Source of the DNA: Coriobacteriaceae bacterium AM113-163
Lineage (GTDB): Bacteria; Actinomycetota; Coriobacteriia; Coriobacteriales; Coriobacteriaceae
Direction: 5' to 3'
Length of the DNA: 64,000 nt
NCBI GenBank assembly: GCA_027673765.1
Contig: JAQDWB010000002.1
Span: 1,743-65,742 of the forward strand
Part shown: piece after piece, positions 44,768 to 53,704 of the stretch
How positions within the stretch are numbered: position 1 is the first letter of the stretch
Layout of the letters: every line of letters starts with the position of its first letter
Notes under the pieces: model-generated
The model's database searches: none
What the model was told of the DNA's origin: nothing
The model's input: only the letters and a program-made list of their open reading frames with translations
Position numbers and translations under genes: made by a program

Positions 44768-45772
44768 ATGGACTGCGATGGCTACCCATGCATCCCCATG
44801 CCGTTGATGTGCACCGCCTTTGTGCCGGGGCAGATTGACGCTGCGGTTGCAGGCATTTCCGACCCCGATTCACGCGCCATCGCCACGGCAGAAGCGCTGT
44901 ACTTTCGCGGACAGGCCACACTCGCCGCCGAAACAGCACGCCCCTATCTTGACGCCACCGATCCCGCGCTGCGCTATTCCGCATGCTTTATCTGCGGATA
45001 CGCCAGTCTGTCGCTCAACCGTATCGCCGACGCCCGCCGGTGCCTTGCTGGCATCCTCGATACGCCGGCCGACGAGGAATCGTCCGCCATCCACGCCATG
45101 CATATCCTGTTCGCCTCGGCCGCGAGTGTCCTGCTGCACTTGCCTTCCCCGTATTCTGCCGAAGAGTTTTATCCGCTTGCGGCGCATCTGCCCGAAGGCC
45201 TGCGCCTGTTCGCCAGCTACGTGATGGCGCACGCGTTGTATCTGCGCGGCGAATACGGCCGCAGCCTGGGCATGGCGGAAAACGCCCTAATTATGAAACA
45301 GGGAAGCTACCCCATCTCGGAGCTATTCCTGCACTTGTCGGCTTCGATGGCCCGTATGAGTCTCAAAGACGTCGACGACGCAAAAGCGCATTTCGGCGCC
45401 GCTTGGGACATTGCGCGCCCCGACGGCCTTATCGAACTCATCGGCGAGCACCACGGCCTTTTGCAGGGACTCATCGAGGCATGCCTAAAATCGCAATACC
45501 CTGACGATTTCGCACGCATCATCGAGATTACGTATCGATTCAGCTACGGCTGGCGGCGCATCCACAACCCCGATTCGGGTGAGGACGTTGCCGACGACCT
45601 AACGACCACGGAATTCACCATGGCCATGCTCGCCTGTCGTGGGTGGACCAACGCCGAAATCGCACGCCATATGGGAGTATCGCCGGGCACCGTCAAAAAC
45701 CGCCTATCCGGTGTATACGCAAAGCTTGGCATCGGCACACGCGCCGAGCTGGTCGCGCATATGCTGCGTTAG
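44768..45772 (+). CDS. LuxR-type regulator with helical sensor region
   Basis: The 334-residue protein has a C-terminal LuxR/FixJ helix-turn-helix (about 275-332, GWTNAEIARHMGVSPGTVKN) preceded by about 260 residues of Ala-rich helices resembling TPR-type repeats. There is no receiver, so it is not a classical response regulator. The ATG at 44768 with GGAG is chosen over upstream ATGs at 44732 and 44741. The large surface protein gene begins 155 bases downstream on the same strand and is the most likely target. Confidence 0.85.
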   Translation: MDCDGYPCIPMPLMCTAFVPGQIDAAVAGISDPDSRAIATAEALYFRGQATLAAETARPYLDATDPALRYSACFICGYASLSLNRIADARRCLAGILDTPADEESSAIHAMHILFASAASVLLHLPSPYSAEEFYPLAAHLPEGLRLFASYVMAHALYLRGEYGRSLGMAENALIMKQGSYPISELFLHLSASMARMSLKDVDDAKAHFGAAWDIARPDGLIELIGEHHGLLQGLIEACLKSQYPDDFARIIEITYRFSYGWRRIHNPDSGEDVADDLTTTEFTMAMLACRGWTNAEIARHMGVSPGTVKNRLSGVYAKLGIGTRAELVAHMLR

Positions 45773-45927
45773 CGACCGGGCTGCCAAGCGCATCGAACGC
45801 GTTCCGGAACCCGGCGCTTCGCTCAATCAATTTGGACATTTTGACCCTTGAACGGCACTACCGCCACGAAGCGGCTTCTCGCAAAATTGGATTATTTCCA
45901 CCGATACCTGCGGGATGGGAGCCAAAG

Positions 45928-48900
45928 ATGCTTGATCGCCGTTCGTTACTTGTTGCCGGAGCGTCCTCGCTAGCGAGCATTATGTTGCCTCGCGTGTCGG
46001 GAAGCGAAAATGCCTTCCTGCTGCCGTTCGCGCCCACCGAGGCATACGCCGACGAAGAAGACCCCTTCAAGGTACTCGTTCTCTCGCGCACCATGTTTGG
46101 TGTGGTCGTGGTCGACGTCGCCAACAAGAATACGCCTATCGCAGGCGCCAAGGTCACGCTCACGTCGCGCTACGCCGCGGGCAAGCAGCTCTCCGCCACG
46201 ACCGACAACGAGGGCACGGCCATCTTTGAGGTCGCGCCGCTTTCGGAAGGCTACGTGGACGAGGCAACGCTTCTCGACGCGTACGACTTTAACGGCGGTA
46301 TCTCCATTAGCATGGCGGGCTACCGCGATGTCGAGATTCCCCTTGCGCGTATCCAGGGCGGCACCGCCATTACCGCGCCCACGCGTCCGCTTTCCGACGG
46401 CGAGCCGTACTTTCGACAGCTCACGTTCGACGAATGGGACATCCAGTACGCCGACGCCACGTTTATGGCAATGCCAGCGGACAAAGCAGCAAACGAACAG
46501 CCCGACACGCACGCCTTTACCGTGCAGGCCCATCTGCCGCAGGGCGGGCAGGCAACGTTGCATATCAATAAAGTGATGCCCGCTGCGGGCAGCTCATCCG
46601 AAACCGTCACGCAGATCGGCCAAGTCAAAGCCAGCGCATCGGGCGCGGATAATCTGGTGACGTTCACGCTCGAAGACAAGTTCCTCGATGCAGCGTCGAA
46701 CCTTCTGGAAGAAGGATGCAAGTTGCGCTTTGTCCTCGACTACCAGGGCAAGACCTATACACTCTCTTCCCCCATGGCCGTTGTCACTGCGCCGGCCGCA
46801 AAGGCGGAATCGGGCTCGACCACTATCGTCCCCACCACCATGGACCAAGAGGTCACTCCGTTTGATTTCCCCGCGGCATTTCCCGGCATCGGCGGCAATA
46901 AGTTCACGTGCTGGATACCCTCGTTCCCCATTTTGTTCAATTTCTCGTTTGCTGGATACGTGCTGTTTGGCGGAGGATACAAACCAGCCAGCTATATGAA
47001 CGATTCGGGCAATCCGGATCCGGAATACTGGAAGAAATCGCCGCGCGAGTCGGGCGCCAAGCAGGCAAACCGCTACCTCGACGAGATGGAGGGGAAGTGG
47101 AATCAGTACAAAAGTATGAGTGCCGGTTCGGGCACCGATCCAAGAAACACCAAGCTGCTTCGTCACCACTGCACGCTGCTGTTTACGATGGATATCGCCA
47201 CACAGCTGTACGGATCGCTCGCCTACGACTGGGTGGGCAAAACCTGGGGCAACAACAACGACCCCGCATACGGCAATATTAAGGCCCTCTTCCAGGTAAG
47301 AACCGACCTCAATTGGACCGAGCAGTTTACCCTAGGACCGGTGCCGTTTTTCCTAAATGTCAACCCCTGGGTGCTGGCAAAACTGGCGCTCGCCGTGGGT
47401 GCCCACACGCACGGAAGCGGCGCGGCGTTTTTTAAAAACATTTCGCTCGATTGGTCAAACACGTCGGGCTCGTTCACCATCCAGATCGGGCTTGCCGTCA
47501 CCTTTGGAGCCGGCGTTGCAGGCGTCGCCTCGTCTGCCGTGCGCGGCGCCGCATCCCTCACGTTGTTCATTGGGTACGAGAAGGCGGATGGACACCAGCT
47601 TCCGCGACTGCGCGTAGGTGCAGACGTCGATGTCGATGTGATGCTCCAGTTCGTCATGTTCAAGTGGACCACCAAAGCTTGGTCGGGATCGTGGCCCACA
47701 CTCGCCGATTCGTGGAATATGTCAGTGAACAATGGCGATCAGTATGTACTCCAGCGCTCTGAGCTGGCCTTGGGTGGAGATACGCCTTATACGCTGGATG
47801 CCCGCTTCGGCACGCCCGGCAACATGGAGGCGGGCGGCGTGCCGCAATTTATCGCATCGGCCACCATCGTCACCAACGCCGAGCTGCTCGCACGCGCCGA
47901 GGTTAAGGCCATTGCCGTAAACGTCGCGCCTGTCGTGCGCGATTGGGATCAAGCGGTCACGCGCATTGAGCTCGAGGCGGATGCAGAAAGCGACGACACG
48001 GGACAGGTTGAGCATTTCGTCCACGCGCTGATGGAAAACGACGAAAACGCCGCGCCGATGTACGAGTACACCTATATCGGACAGGCAACGAACGCCGTTG
48101 CGGACCCCAACGCCAATTCTGCCGGTGTGTCGGAGGACGAGCGTGGCGGCATAAAACCCTCGAGCGACAACGTGCTGTTTTCCGGCGTGCTCAGCGAAGC
48201 CCACATGAGGCTAACGATGATCGCCGGCGTGGAGTGCCTATTCCGTATCGCCTCGGTGAGCTATGGCGACAATGGACGCTCGCGCCTGGTGGTGCACACA
48301 AAGGCAAACGGCACGTGGTCCGCTCCCACACCCGTGGACTTTCCCCTTGGGTTTGGCGAAAACGACGTGGAGCGCGACGGCATATACGATTACGACTTCG
48401 ACGTGGTGGAATATACGGACGGCAGAGGAAACCGGGACGCCTACGTGCTGCTGGTCTCGGGCGAGCGCCCCGCCGGCGACAACACCCTTTTCGATACGGC
48501 AAGCACATCCGGCATACTGTCCGTTGTGCGCCTGCGCATAAGCAACGTCGGAGTTCGCGTGGTATCGCATGCGTCATGGCGCAGCATCTCGCGCGGCCGC
48601 CTGCAAGAGGATGGCTACCATTGCCTGCAGTGCCCGCGTATCACGGTGGGCAAGACGCTGGTCGACGGGCGCCTGTCGGGTGCCTACCTCCACCGCCGCG
48701 GAACCACCGCAGAAAAGGCGCTCGGCAGCGAGGCTGAGGTTGCGCTGGAGTGCTTTACCCTGTGGTCGGACGTTTCGGGCGACAGCCTGACGTTCCGCCA
48801 AGTTCTCCGCTTTCCGCAAGCACCGTCGAGTATCGAGCTGGGCGAGCCCGAAAATATCAACGGCAAAATGGTGGTGCCCGTTGCGTACGAGACCGCAGAC

Positions 48901-50295
48901 GGTTGCGGCTGCGCATCGTACGCCGTGATCGGCCAGTCCATTGCGGGCTGGGGCGTTATGTCACCAGACGCCACGGTACCCCGTGCGGTGCCGTGGCCAC
49001 AACATTCGGGCTTTTTGGCCACCGTCAACGAGCAACTGCAGCATATTACTTGGACGCGAGGCGCATCGGCATTTGCAACGCAGCCCGTGGGTGCCGCAGG
49101 CTGTGGCCCGGCATCGTTTAGCGTAAGCAACAACGGCAGGTGTGTACTCTATGTAGAGAACACCGACGGCAAGGTGGGACAAACCTACGACGAAGAAGGC
49201 AACCCGGTAGCAGTGATGGGCAAGCACTTCCGCATCTTCGCCAGCACCTTGGCAGGCGATCTTTTCACGGAGCCGTTCGTAATGTGCGAGCTGGACCATC
49301 CCGTCGATCAGATAACGACATTTTTGACGTCGGGAGGCATGCTCTCCGCGCTCGCCACGCACATTGTGAGTGCCGAGCAGAGCAAGGCAGAGCTGCACGG
49401 CATCGAAGTGCCTTTGGTGGCATGTGCCACTCCGACGGGCGCGGTCGCTACCTCGGGCGCGGTGGTGCCCGGAGCAGCAGGCGAATCCTTCATGGTCACG
49501 GTTCGAAACGACGGCAACACCTTGCTGACCGCCGGCACGATCGATCTGTACCGAGAGGGCTCCAGCCAGCCGTTCTCCAGCGCATCCATTGGATTCGGAG
49601 CGAACGCGCGCATGGCTTCGATCTACGATCCAGAGCTTGCCGAGGACGCTTCGGCCAACGACATGGCACACGTGAAGCACGCGCTCGAGGCGCTGGGCGC
49701 ACGTTTTGCGACGCACCCGCTGGTTGCCGACAATGGAAACGCCGTGCTGGCACCAGGCTGCACGGCACAGTTCCGCATGAGCTTCGCCATCCCCGAAAGT
49801 TGGAGCGACGAAGTGGGCAAACGCGTAACGCTGTATGCGAAAGCGCGTGATCTGGTGGCGCTCGATCCCGTAACGCTCGGGGAAATTCGACCAGGCGCGA
49901 ACTCGGCGCTGGGTGCCGTACTGCACGAGCTTCATGTGCCCGACGCGGCATGCGAACGCTCAGAAGTTCAGGTCGGCGTATGCGATAGCGCGGATGCGAC
50001 AGGACTTCACGACGCCCCGATGACGGCAGACGGCGATGGCGGCTCGAGTGGCGGCGGTACTGACAAGGGCGGCGGCTCCGGCGGAAGCAGCTCCGGCAGT
50101 GGCAAGGACCACGGCAATAACAAGCGCTCCGGGAAAGCGGGCGCGCTTGCGGGCACGGGCGATGTCAACGTCCCCCTTACAGCAGCCGCCGCAGCACTCG
50201 CCGCGGCAGGCGCCGGCCTCGTCGCCTACAGCGCCCGCCGCACGGCGGTCGAAACCGACACCGCCAATGAGGTCAATTTGGATAGGCCTCGCTAG
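45928..50295 (+). CDS. Large sortase-anchored surface protein
   Basis: The 1455-residue protein has a signal with twin-arginine-like start (LDRRSLLVAGASS) and probable cleavage after AYA (41). A carboxypeptidase-regulatory/SpaA-like beta domain follows (about 55-150, FGVVVVDVANKNTPIAGAKV). A long middle of unrecognised sequence includes an aromatic region around 330-460. A Gly/Ser linker leads to the sorting signal: LAGTGD (1407-1412), hydrophobic helix, then SARRTAVE. This LAxTG form is used by actinobacterial sortases. GGGAG precedes the ATG. The earlier open frame overlaps the LuxR gene and is not coding. Confidence 0.85.
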   Translation: MLDRRSLLVAGASSLASIMLPRVSGSENAFLLPFAPTEAYADEEDPFKVLVLSRTMFGVVVVDVANKNTPIAGAKVTLTSRYAAGKQLSATTDNEGTAIFEVAPLSEGYVDEATLLDAYDFNGGISISMAGYRDVEIPLARIQGGTAITAPTRPLSDGEPYFRQLTFDEWDIQYADATFMAMPADKAANEQPDTHAFTVQAHLPQGGQATLHINKVMPAAGSSSETVTQIGQVKASASGADNLVTFTLEDKFLDAASNLLEEGCKLRFVLDYQGKTYTLSSPMAVVTAPAAKAESGSTTIVPTTMDQEVTPFDFPAAFPGIGGNKFTCWIPSFPILFNFSFAGYVLFGGGYKPASYMNDSGNPDPEYWKKSPRESGAKQANRYLDEMEGKWNQYKSMSAGSGTDPRNTKLLRHHCTLLFTMDIATQLYGSLAYDWVGKTWGNNNDPAYGNIKALFQVRTDLNWTEQFTLGPVPFFLNVNPWVLAKLALAVGAHTHGSGAAFFKNISLDWSNTSGSFTIQIGLAVTFGAGVAGVASSAVRGAASLTLFIGYEKADGHQLPRLRVGADVDVDVMLQFVMFKWTTKAWSGSWPTLADSWNMSVNNGDQYVLQRSELALGGDTPYTLDARFGTPGNMEAGGVPQFIASATIVTNAELLARAEVKAIAVNVAPVVRDWDQAVTRIELEADAESDDTGQVEHFVHALMENDENAAPMYEYTYIGQATNAVADPNANSAGVSEDERGGIKPSSDNVLFSGVLSEAHMRLTMIAGVECLFRIASVSYGDNGRSRLVVHTKANGTWSAPTPVDFPLGFGENDVERDGIYDYDFDVVEYTDGRGNRDAYVLLVSGERPAGDNTLFDTASTSGILSVVRLRISNVGVRVVSHASWRSISRGRLQEDGYHCLQCPRITVGKTLVDGRLSGAYLHRRGTTAEKALGSEAEVALECFTLWSDVSGDSLTFRQVLRFPQAPSSIELGEPENINGKMVVPVAYETADGCGCASYAVIGQSIAGWGVMSPDATVPRAVPWPQHSGFLATVNEQLQHITWTRGASAFATQPVGAAGCGPASFSVSNNGRCVLYVENTDGKVGQTYDEEGNPVAVMGKHFRIFASTLAGDLFTEPFVMCELDHPVDQITTFLTSGGMLSALATHIVSAEQSKAELHGIEVPLVACATPTGAVATSGAVVPGAAGESFMVTVRNDGNTLLTAGTIDLYREGSSQPFSSASIGFGANARMASIYDPELAEDASANDMAHVKHALEALGARFATHPLVADNGNAVLAPGCTAQFRMSFAIPESWSDEVGKRVTLYAKARDLVALDPVTLGEIRPGANSALGAVLHELHVPDAACERSEVQVGVCDSADATGLHDAPMTADGDGGSSGGGTDKGGGSGGSSSGSGKDHGNNKRSGKAGALAGTGDVNVPLTAAAAALAAAGAGLVAYSARRTAVETDTANEVNLDRPR

Positions 50296-50344
50296 CTCCT
50301 ACTTACTTTTGTGAGAGACGCTGAATCGGCTCATCGAACATCAA

Positions 50345-50380
50345 AATGGGCTGGTTCTGGATACCCAGAGCCAGCCCATT
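50345..50380. terminator. Bidirectional hairpin after the surface protein gene
   Basis: AATGGGCTGGTTCTGG and CCAGAGCCAGCCCATT pair almost perfectly around a four-base loop between two converging genes. Confidence 0.75.
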
Positions 50381-50385
50381 GCACA

Positions 50386-50970
50386 TTAAATGTCGTCTGA
50401 GGAGTCGAGTTCTGCCTCGAGCTTGGCACGGCGTCTTTTCGCCGTGAAAAACGTTGCGCACAGGACAGCAAACGTGGCCGCGAAAATCGTCGCACCGCAG
50501 AACACGCCCGTGGCCAGGTTCGCCAACCAAAAGACGCTTTCGAGCGGTACGATCTGCGCCTCAGCGACACAGCGCATTGCGGCAATAACAAGCGCGAACG
50601 CGGTGCCGCTAAGACCGCTGACAAGCAGGAAATATCCAACAGGAAGATGCTCGGTTTGCCCAAAACGATTGGTATCGACATAGCCCTTCCGCGTTTGCAG
50701 TCCTGCGCAAATCAACATCACGAGAATGAGCCACAAATACATGGCTGCCTCGAACGGCGCTGCAAAGCCATGCGGCATTTCACTGGCGTCGCTGTGAACC
50801 CACGCAACCTGTCGAGCTATAAACTGGTAGAAAAAGATCATCAACATGCCAAACGAAAGCAGCACGAAACCAATCTTGTAGATCTTCGCGCTCTCAGCCT
50901 CCAGGCGCTCATCCTTTGGACCGGCATATTCACGCCACTTTTGCACGAGTTTTAAATCTTCAAATTTCAT
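50386..50970 (-). CDS. Four-helix membrane protein (DUF6773-like)
   Basis: The 194-residue protein begins with a conserved-looking soluble segment KFEDLKLVQKWREYAGPKDE, then has four membrane helices (about 31-53, 73-92, 111-133 and 148-172) and a basic-acidic tail. It is encoded nine bases after a small HTH gene on the same strand. HTH plus multi-helix protein pairs of this kind are common in Firmicutes and Actinobacteria, but their role is not established. The family assignment is from memory of the N-terminal motif. Confidence 0.75.
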   Translation of the reverse strand: MKFEDLKLVQKWREYAGPKDERLEAESAKIYKIGFVLLSFGMLMIFFYQFIARQVAWVHSDASEMPHGFAAPFEAAMYLWLILVMLICAGLQTRKGYVDTNRFGQTEHLPVGYFLLVSGLSGTAFALVIAAMRCVAEAQIVPLESVFWLANLATGVFCGATIFAATFAVLCATFFTAKRRRAKLEAELDSSDDI

Positions 50971-50979
50971 AGCGAACTC

Positions 50980-51210
50980 CTAAAGAGCGTCAGGGTCGAC
51001 GTTGCTCTCGTCTTCCCAAAACAAGTCGTTCAACGTAACGCGTAGCGCTTTACAGATTGCCACGCACAAATTGAGCGTGGGGTTGTAGCCGCCCGCCTCG
51101 ATAAGGCCGATGGTTTGGCGCGTAACGCCCACGGCTTGGGCTAAGTCAGCTTGCGAAAGGCCAGCCGCCGCGCGTGCCGCCTTCATGCGTAGGTTCTTTT
51201 TGCCCGGCAT
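50980..51210 (-). CDS. Small XRE-type HTH regulator
   Basis: The 76-residue protein is almost only a helix-turn-helix (LSQADLAQAVGVTRQTIGLI at about 19-38), ending LNDLFWEDES, typical of the compact YozG/XRE family paired with membrane proteins. The ATG at 51210 with AAAGGA is chosen. Upstream is a perfect-spacing sigma-70 promoter embedded in an inverted repeat, consistent with autorepression of this two-gene operon. Confidence 0.92.
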   Translation of the reverse strand: MPGKKNLRMKAARAAAGLSQADLAQAVGVTRQTIGLIEAGGYNPTLNLCVAICKALRVTLNDLFWEDESNVDPDAL

Positions 51211-51251
51211 GGAGTTCCTTTCGTAAATGTGGACAGATATCCGTTGCAACA

Positions 51252-51300
51252 TGACAGAAATATATTGCATCCTTCACAAGATGTCAACTATATCTGTCAT
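51252..51300 (-). promoter_or_regulatory. Strong promoter with flanking operator for the HTH/membrane pair
   Basis: On the minus strand TTGACA (51282-51287), 17 bases, TATATT (51259-51264). Just outside are ATGACAGATATA upstream and TATATTTCTGTCAT downstream. These are inverted copies of one motif that overlap both boxes, ideal for autorepression by the HTH protein. Confidence 0.8.
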
Positions 51301-51360
51301 TATGGAAACCATGTTCGCCATCGCCATGTGGACATAACAATCTCGATTCGCTATTCAAAC

Positions 51361-51397
51361 TTACTCGGACAGAACCGACTCGGTTTTGTCCGAGTAA
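51361..51397. promoter_or_regulatory. Near-perfect 18-bp inverted repeat
   Basis: TTACTCGGACAGAACCGA and TCGGTTTTGTCCGAGTAA pair with one mismatch around a single central base. It lies in the 450-base spacer between divergent HTH and topoisomerase genes. It lacks a T-run, so an operator is as likely as a terminator. The rest of 51398-51661 is AT-rich leader with no gene. Confidence 0.55.
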
Positions 51398-51661
51398 ACG
51401 TGATTGATAGTCGATCGCTGTGCCCGCTCGTGCAATCAGCATCATTCGATTTTGTTTAGTAAAACTAGGTCCCTATTAAATAAAATTCGTTTGTATCCAA
51501 ATTTGTTTAACAATGCCGCGTTACCGCTAAACACTATACCCGTTAATCCGAACGATTGTTCGATGGATTTCGTGTTGGGTGGAATCGTCTGTGGGCTGGG
51601 CTATGCTACCTTGACTATCTATATGACTAAAACGCAGCAAAGGAGCACCGAGAGAGCGAGT

Positions 51662-53659
51662 ATGGCAAAAAACACCGCAAACTATGGTAACGACAGTATC
51701 CGCCAGCTCAAGGACGAGGAGCGCGTACGCCTGCGCCCCGCCGTCATCTTTGGCTCGGACGGACTCGACGGTTGCGCGCATGCCGCCTTCGAGATCCTGT
51801 CCAACGCCGTTGACGAGGCGCGCCAGGGCTACGGCAAGCTCATCACCCTCACCGCCTTTCGCGATGGCTCTATTCAGGTAGAGGACAATGGCCGTGGCTG
51901 CCCGCTCGACTGGAACCCTTCCGAGAAGCGCTTTAACTGGGAGCTCGTCTTCTGCGAGCTCTACGCCGGCGGCAAGTACAACAACAACCAGGGCGGCGAC
52001 TACGACTTCTCGCTCGGCACCAACGGCCTGGGCTCGTGCGCGACCCAGTACGCCTCCGAGTACATGGACGTCACGGTTTGGCGCGACGGCAGCAAGTACT
52101 CTCTGCACTTTAAGAAGGGCAAGGTCGTCGGCGCCAAAAAGAAGGCACTCGAGATTGAGCCCAGCGACGAGAACCGCACCGGCACCACCATCAAGTGGCG
52201 CCCCGATCTTGAGGTCTTTACCTCCATCAGCATTCCCCACGACTGGTATCGCGAGACCATGCGCCGCCAGGCCGTGGTCAACGCCAACGTGACCTTCCGC
52301 CTGCGCATCGAGGGCGACGATGGCGAGTTTTCCGAAGAGGATTTTTGCTATCCCAAGGGCATCGAGGACTACGTGCTCGAGAAGGTCGGTACCGACTACC
52401 TTACCGAGCCCTTCTTTATCGAGGCCGACCGTCGCGGTCGCGATCGCGAGGACCTGCCCGATTACAACGTAAAGATCACCGCGTGCATGTGCTTCTCGCG
52501 CACCCTTACGATGCAGGAGTACTACCACAACTCGTCATGGCTCGAGAACGGCGGCTCGCCCGAGAAGGCGGCCCGCAGTGCTCTGACCAGCGCCATCGAT
52601 GCTTACATTAAGCAACAGGGCAAGTACAACAAAAACGAGAGCGGTATCAAATGGCAGGACGTCCAGGACTGCCTGGTGCTGGTGACCAACTGCTTCTCCA
52701 CCCAGACGTCCTACGAGAACCAGACCAAGAAGGCCATCAACAACCGCTTTATCCAGCAGGCCATGACGGCATTCTTTAAGGAGCGCCTTTCGACCTACCT
52801 GATCGAGAACAAAGACGCCGCCAATAAGATCATGGAGCAGGTGCTCATCAACAAGCGCTCGCGCGAGAATGCCGAGAAGACCCGCCAGAGCATCAAGACC
52901 AACCTGCAGCAGAAGACCGACATGGCCAACCGCGTGCAGAAGTTCATCGACTGCCGCTCCAAGGACAAGAGCCGTCGCGAGATCTATATCGTAGAGGGCG
53001 ACTCGGCAGCAGGCGCCATTCGCACCTCGCGCGATGCCGAGTTCCAGGGCGTTATGCCCGTCCGCGGTAAGATCCTCAACTGCCTGAAGGAGGATTATCC
53101 GCGCATCTTTAAGTCCGACATCATCATGGATCTCATGCGCGTACTGGGCTGCGGTGTGGAGATCAAGGACAAGCGCATCAAGAACCTTGGCGCCTTCGAC
53201 CTGGACAACCTCAACTGGAACAAAGTCATCATCTGTACGGATGCCGACGTCGACGGTTATCACATTCGCACGCTCGTGCTCACCATGCTCTATCGACTGG
53301 TGCCCACGCTTATCGACGAGGGCTACGTTTATATCGCCGAGTCGCCGCTCTACGAGATCAACTGCAAAGAGAAGACCTATTTTGCCTACACCGAGCTCGA
53401 GAAGAACGGCATCCTTAAGGAGATCGGCGACCAGAAGTGCTCGATCAACCGCTCCAAGGGTCTTGGTGAGAACGATCCGGACATGATGTGGCTCACCACT
53501 ATGAACCCCGAGACGCGCCGCCTGATCAAGGTGGAGCCCGAGGACGTCACCAAGATGGAGACCATGTTCAACCTTTTGCTGGGTAACGACGAGGCGGGCC
53601 GCAAGCGTCACATCTCCGAGCACGGCAAGGAATACCTGGACCAACTGGACCTGCAGTAG
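51662..53659 (+). CDS. parE: Type II topoisomerase subunit B (ParE/GyrB-like)
   Basis: The 665-residue protein has a GHKL ATPase domain (ILSNAVDEARQGYGK, VEDNGRGCPLDW, GTNGLGSC), a transducer region and the TOPRIM domain with YIVEGDSAAGAIRTSRDAEF and DADVDGYHIRTL. The canonical EGDSAGGSAKQ is changed to EGDSAAGAIRT, marking a divergent subfamily. It pairs with the A subunit encoded 45 bases downstream. The ATG at 51662 gives the family N-terminus; earlier open frame is not conserved-looking. ParE is preferred over GyrB because of the paired, divergent form, but the function could overlap with gyrase. Confidence 0.88.
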   Translation: MAKNTANYGNDSIRQLKDEERVRLRPAVIFGSDGLDGCAHAAFEILSNAVDEARQGYGKLITLTAFRDGSIQVEDNGRGCPLDWNPSEKRFNWELVFCELYAGGKYNNNQGGDYDFSLGTNGLGSCATQYASEYMDVTVWRDGSKYSLHFKKGKVVGAKKKALEIEPSDENRTGTTIKWRPDLEVFTSISIPHDWYRETMRRQAVVNANVTFRLRIEGDDGEFSEEDFCYPKGIEDYVLEKVGTDYLTEPFFIEADRRGRDREDLPDYNVKITACMCFSRTLTMQEYYHNSSWLENGGSPEKAARSALTSAIDAYIKQQGKYNKNESGIKWQDVQDCLVLVTNCFSTQTSYENQTKKAINNRFIQQAMTAFFKERLSTYLIENKDAANKIMEQVLINKRSRENAEKTRQSIKTNLQQKTDMANRVQKFIDCRSKDKSRREIYIVEGDSAAGAIRTSRDAEFQGVMPVRGKILNCLKEDYPRIFKSDIIMDLMRVLGCGVEIKDKRIKNLGAFDLDNLNWNKVIICTDADVDGYHIRTLVLTMLYRLVPTLIDEGYVYIAESPLYEINCKEKTYFAYTELEKNGILKEIGDQKCSINRSKGLGENDPDMMWLTTMNPETRRLIKVEPEDVTKMETMFNLLLGNDEAGRKRHISEHGKEYLDQLDLQ

Positions 53660-53704
53660 CAGCAAATCGATAACGACGGCCCATAAGAAGTTCAAGAGGA
53701 AATC

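Noticed and set aside
45643..45927. 95-residue N-terminal extension of the surface protein
   Set aside because: It overlaps the LuxR helix-turn-helix in another frame; a signal peptide and ribosome site define the start at 45928.
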